Below are positions 4,410 through 5,873 of a stretch of 5,873 nt of DNA, in pieces (within the stretch, counting starts at the first letter, position 1; every line of letters begins with the position of its first letter). Made by a program: the position numbers and the translations under genes. Location: contig CAAENI010000300.1 in NCBI GenBank assembly GCA_900757285.1, positions 1 through 5,873 of the forward strand, read 5' to 3'. This DNA comes from an uncultured Collinsella sp. Lineage in GTDB: Bacteria; Actinomycetota; Coriobacteriia; Coriobacteriales; Coriobacteriaceae. The notes under the pieces were generated by a model. The model had not been told where the DNA came from, did not search any database, and saw only the letters and a list, made by a program, of their open reading frames with translations.

Positions 4410-5228
4410 CTATAGATTACGTAAATGGTGCTCAACAGCCTCCATGCCAACCTCCACATATTTCAGGAGGCCTTGTATATCGTTGCAGTTTTTGGGCAAG
4501 CGATCTTTTTCAATACCAGTAATTTTGGCCAATAATTCGATTGTCACATCGAGTGCGAAGTCGATTAGTTTTTGAATTTCGCCGTAAGTTAAAGGAAGTC
4601 GCCTAACAAGCTCATCATAATTCAGTGCTTCCATGTCGCTATGGGCGAAAACCTTATTTCGCTGATCGCGAAGCATGGCAGTTAGTTTGTTGAGACCGTT
4701 AAGTCGTTTTTTCCACAAATTCGAAAGATCATGAGTGGTTATACACACAGTAACCATTTCGTTATGATTTCCGAACAGTTTTTCATATGAGCGTTGAGAT
4801 TCAACTTCTTTGGGGTAAAAACGCTTCTCGTCCTCTGCCAATGGGTGAACGATCGGATTAAGCCTGTCAAAGTTTGGTCGATCACTGAATATAGAGATTG
4901 CAAGTGCGTCGATTTCAGCAGAATGAGACGAGACGTCTTCTATCAAGTTCCTAATACTGACGTCGCTTTTGGCATCAAATAACCGCGCACAATTCATGAA
5001 ACAGGATTCGGTTAATGCAAGTTGTGTAAAGCTGAAGAAGCAGCCAGCGCAAATTACTTCATTCTCATAGTCGGAAGATGCTTTAGACAGTTCGCGAAGG
5101 ATTGCTAGTTCCGTGTTGGCATAAAATGCCTCGTTGTATAGATAGCTGCAACGCTCGAACAGCTCAAGAAGGCCGGCGTTTAATTCTTTCTTGGCAGCGT
5201 CAACTGTATGATCCGATTCGTGGTTCAT
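4410..5228 (-). CDS. HEPN-domain protein, AbiU2-like abortive infection candidate
   Basis: This 272-residue, mostly helical, cytoplasmic protein carries the HEPN RNase signature R-x5-H as RNKVFAH (Arg190-His196), preceded by LRDQ and followed by SD. This is the layout I associate with the AbiU2-like HEPN group. A conserved-looking N-terminal half (FFSFTQLALTESCFMNCARLFD, residues 64-85, seen as FFSFTQLALTE then ARLFD) fits the same group. The family includes lactococcal abortive phage infection proteins; RNA cleavage is the expected activity. The start is the ATG at 5228, with AGGA about ten bases upstream. Codon use is clearly AT-richer than in the DUF3825 and LPXTG genes, a sign of separate origin. 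No antitoxin is encoded immediately beside it; the MNT protein at 3560-3859 is the nearest possible neutraliser. The 94 bp upstream are AT-rich and must hold its promoter, though no clear boxes stand out. Confidence 0.72.
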   Translation of the reverse strand: MNHESDHTVDAAKKELNAGLLELFERCSYLYNEAFYANTELAILRELSKASSDYENEVICAGCFFSFTQLALTESCFMNCARLFDAKSDVSIRNLIEDVSSHSAEIDALAISIFSDRPNFDRLNPIVHPLAEDEKRFYPKEVESQRSYEKLFGNHNEMVTVCITTHDLSNLWKKRLNGLNKLTAMLRDQRNKVFAHSDMEALNYDELVRRLPLTYGEIQKLIDFALDVTIELLAKITGIEKDRLPKNCNDIQGLLKYVEVGMEAVEHHLRNL

Positions 5229-5322
5229 GTTAGATAAATCCTGAGCAATTGTCGTAATAAATTATTCTATTAATGCGTTGTTACGAATATAGTCTTCTAC
5301 ATAGCTTATCGAAATGGGTGCT

Positions 5323-5873
5323 TCAGCAGCGACATGCGGCAGCCAGAAGCACTGTCCCCAGCAGGAAAAGCGTCACAGAGGCGACGATCGAGTTGTTGTC
5401 GCCGGTCTTGGGGAGTACCGCAGTGGTCGCGGTGGCAGTCTTGGGCTTGGCCGTCTTGGCGACCGTGGTCTTGGTTTCAGTCGTTGTTGTCTTGGTTGGC
5501 GCGGCCGCTGGTTTCAGCGCCGGATTTGTCGTGGGCCCTGTGGTGGGCTCTCCGGCAGCGGGGTTAGCATCGGCGGAAGGCTCGCCCGCCCCGCATCCAG
5601 GCACATCGCTCCCGTCGGTTTCTCCCGCCGGAGGCGTGGCGACATCGGGCTCAACCACCACATGCGGCATCACCGCACCGTCGGCATCCACCACGCCGCT
5701 AGCGCCAAAGGTCCCGCCAGCGGGCGTCACAAACCGTGCGGACACAAGCGAGCCGTCCGTGCACGCAGCGCCGCCGTCGGCACCGGTCGCATCAAGCCAC
5801 GAGGCGTCGACGGAGAGCCGACAGCTGGCCGCGCCATCGCCAATGCCCGCGTCCTGCAGATACGCGCCGTAGG
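5323..5873 (-). CDS. LPXTG cell-wall anchored surface protein, C-terminal part
   Basis: The frame is open from the window edge to a TGA at 5325-5323, giving 182 visible residues; the N-terminus lies outside. It ends with a sortase signal: LPKTG (5401-5415), DNNS, a hydrophobic membrane segment (IVASVTLFLLGTVLLAAA) and a very short tail CRC. Before it is a low-complexity Thr/Lys/Ala wall-spanning linker (repeats of TKTTT and KT pairs) and a Pro/Gly/Glu/Asp-rich stretch. The part nearest the window edge looks like the end of a folded extracellular domain. The protein should be linked to peptidoglycan by a class A-like sortase after secretion. What it binds cannot be told from this fragment. Codon use is GC-rich. 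The tail has only one arginine, fewer positive charges than usual. Confidence 0.85.
   Translation of the reverse strand, partial: YGAYLQDAGIGDGAASCRLSVDASWLDATGADGGAACTDGSLVSARFVTPAGGTFGASGVVDADGAVMPHVVVEPDVATPPAGETDGSDVPGCGAGEPSADANPAAGEPTTGPTTNPALKPAAAPTKTTTTETKTTVAKTAKPKTATATTAVLPKTGDNNSIVASVTLFLLGTVLLAAACRC

Noticed and set aside
5273..5872. Plus-strand open frame of 199 codons with Ala/Val/Ser-rich hydrophobic runs
   Set aside because: It is the antisense of the low-complexity Thr/Lys/Ala linker of the LPXTG protein; the minus frame has a clear sortase signal.
1..5873. CRISPR array or IS element
   Set aside because: No regularly spaced repeats of 25-40 bases and no transposase motif or flanking IS-type terminal repeats were seen.

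Overview
The window looks like an accessory (defence / toxin-antitoxin) stretch of a GC-rich bacterial chromosome. A gut actinobacterium of the Coriobacteriia (Collinsella-like) is the best guess. This rests on GC-rich codon use in the outer genes, a CCA-encoding tRNA gene, an LPXTG-anchored surface protein and the overall style of the proteins; it is inference, not proof. Every gene I can support lies on the minus strand, so transcription runs from high to low coordinates.

From right to left: (1) 5323-5873 is the C-terminal end of a sortase-anchored wall protein (LPKTG at 5401-5415), cut by the window edge. (2) 4410-5228 is an AT-richer gene for a HEPN / AbiU2-like protein, followed one base after its stop by a perfect 16-bp hairpin (4366-4409). 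(3) 3888-4166 and 3560-3859 form a two-gene unit: a small acidic protein of unknown family and a minimal nucleotidyltransferase (MNT). No HEPN partner gene follows. (4) A perfect 25-bp inverted repeat (3374-3426) precedes a DUF3990-type ADP-ribosyltransferase-like toxin candidate (2693-3361), which overlaps an HTH protein that is probably its antitoxin and repressor (2023-2712). (5) A degenerate copy of the small acidic gene (1826-2011, in-frame TAA at codon 8) follows and overlaps a Doc-like Fic toxin gene (1314-1829) by ATGA. (6) 480-1268 encodes a DUF3825 protein. (7) tRNA-Val(CAC) at 267-341 has its own promoter and terminator. (8) The left 220 bp hold no convincing gene, but contain short tandem GGTGTCA-type repeats beside the tRNA terminator.

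The picture is a stack of toxin-antitoxin and abortive-infection cassettes. The ART/HTH pair, the broken small gene, the Doc gene and perhaps DUF3825 are packed closely enough to be one operon driven from the large inverted repeat. The least expected observation is that the same small protein family heads two different modules, one intact before MNT and one decayed before Doc. This suggests a modular antitoxin or accessory protein.
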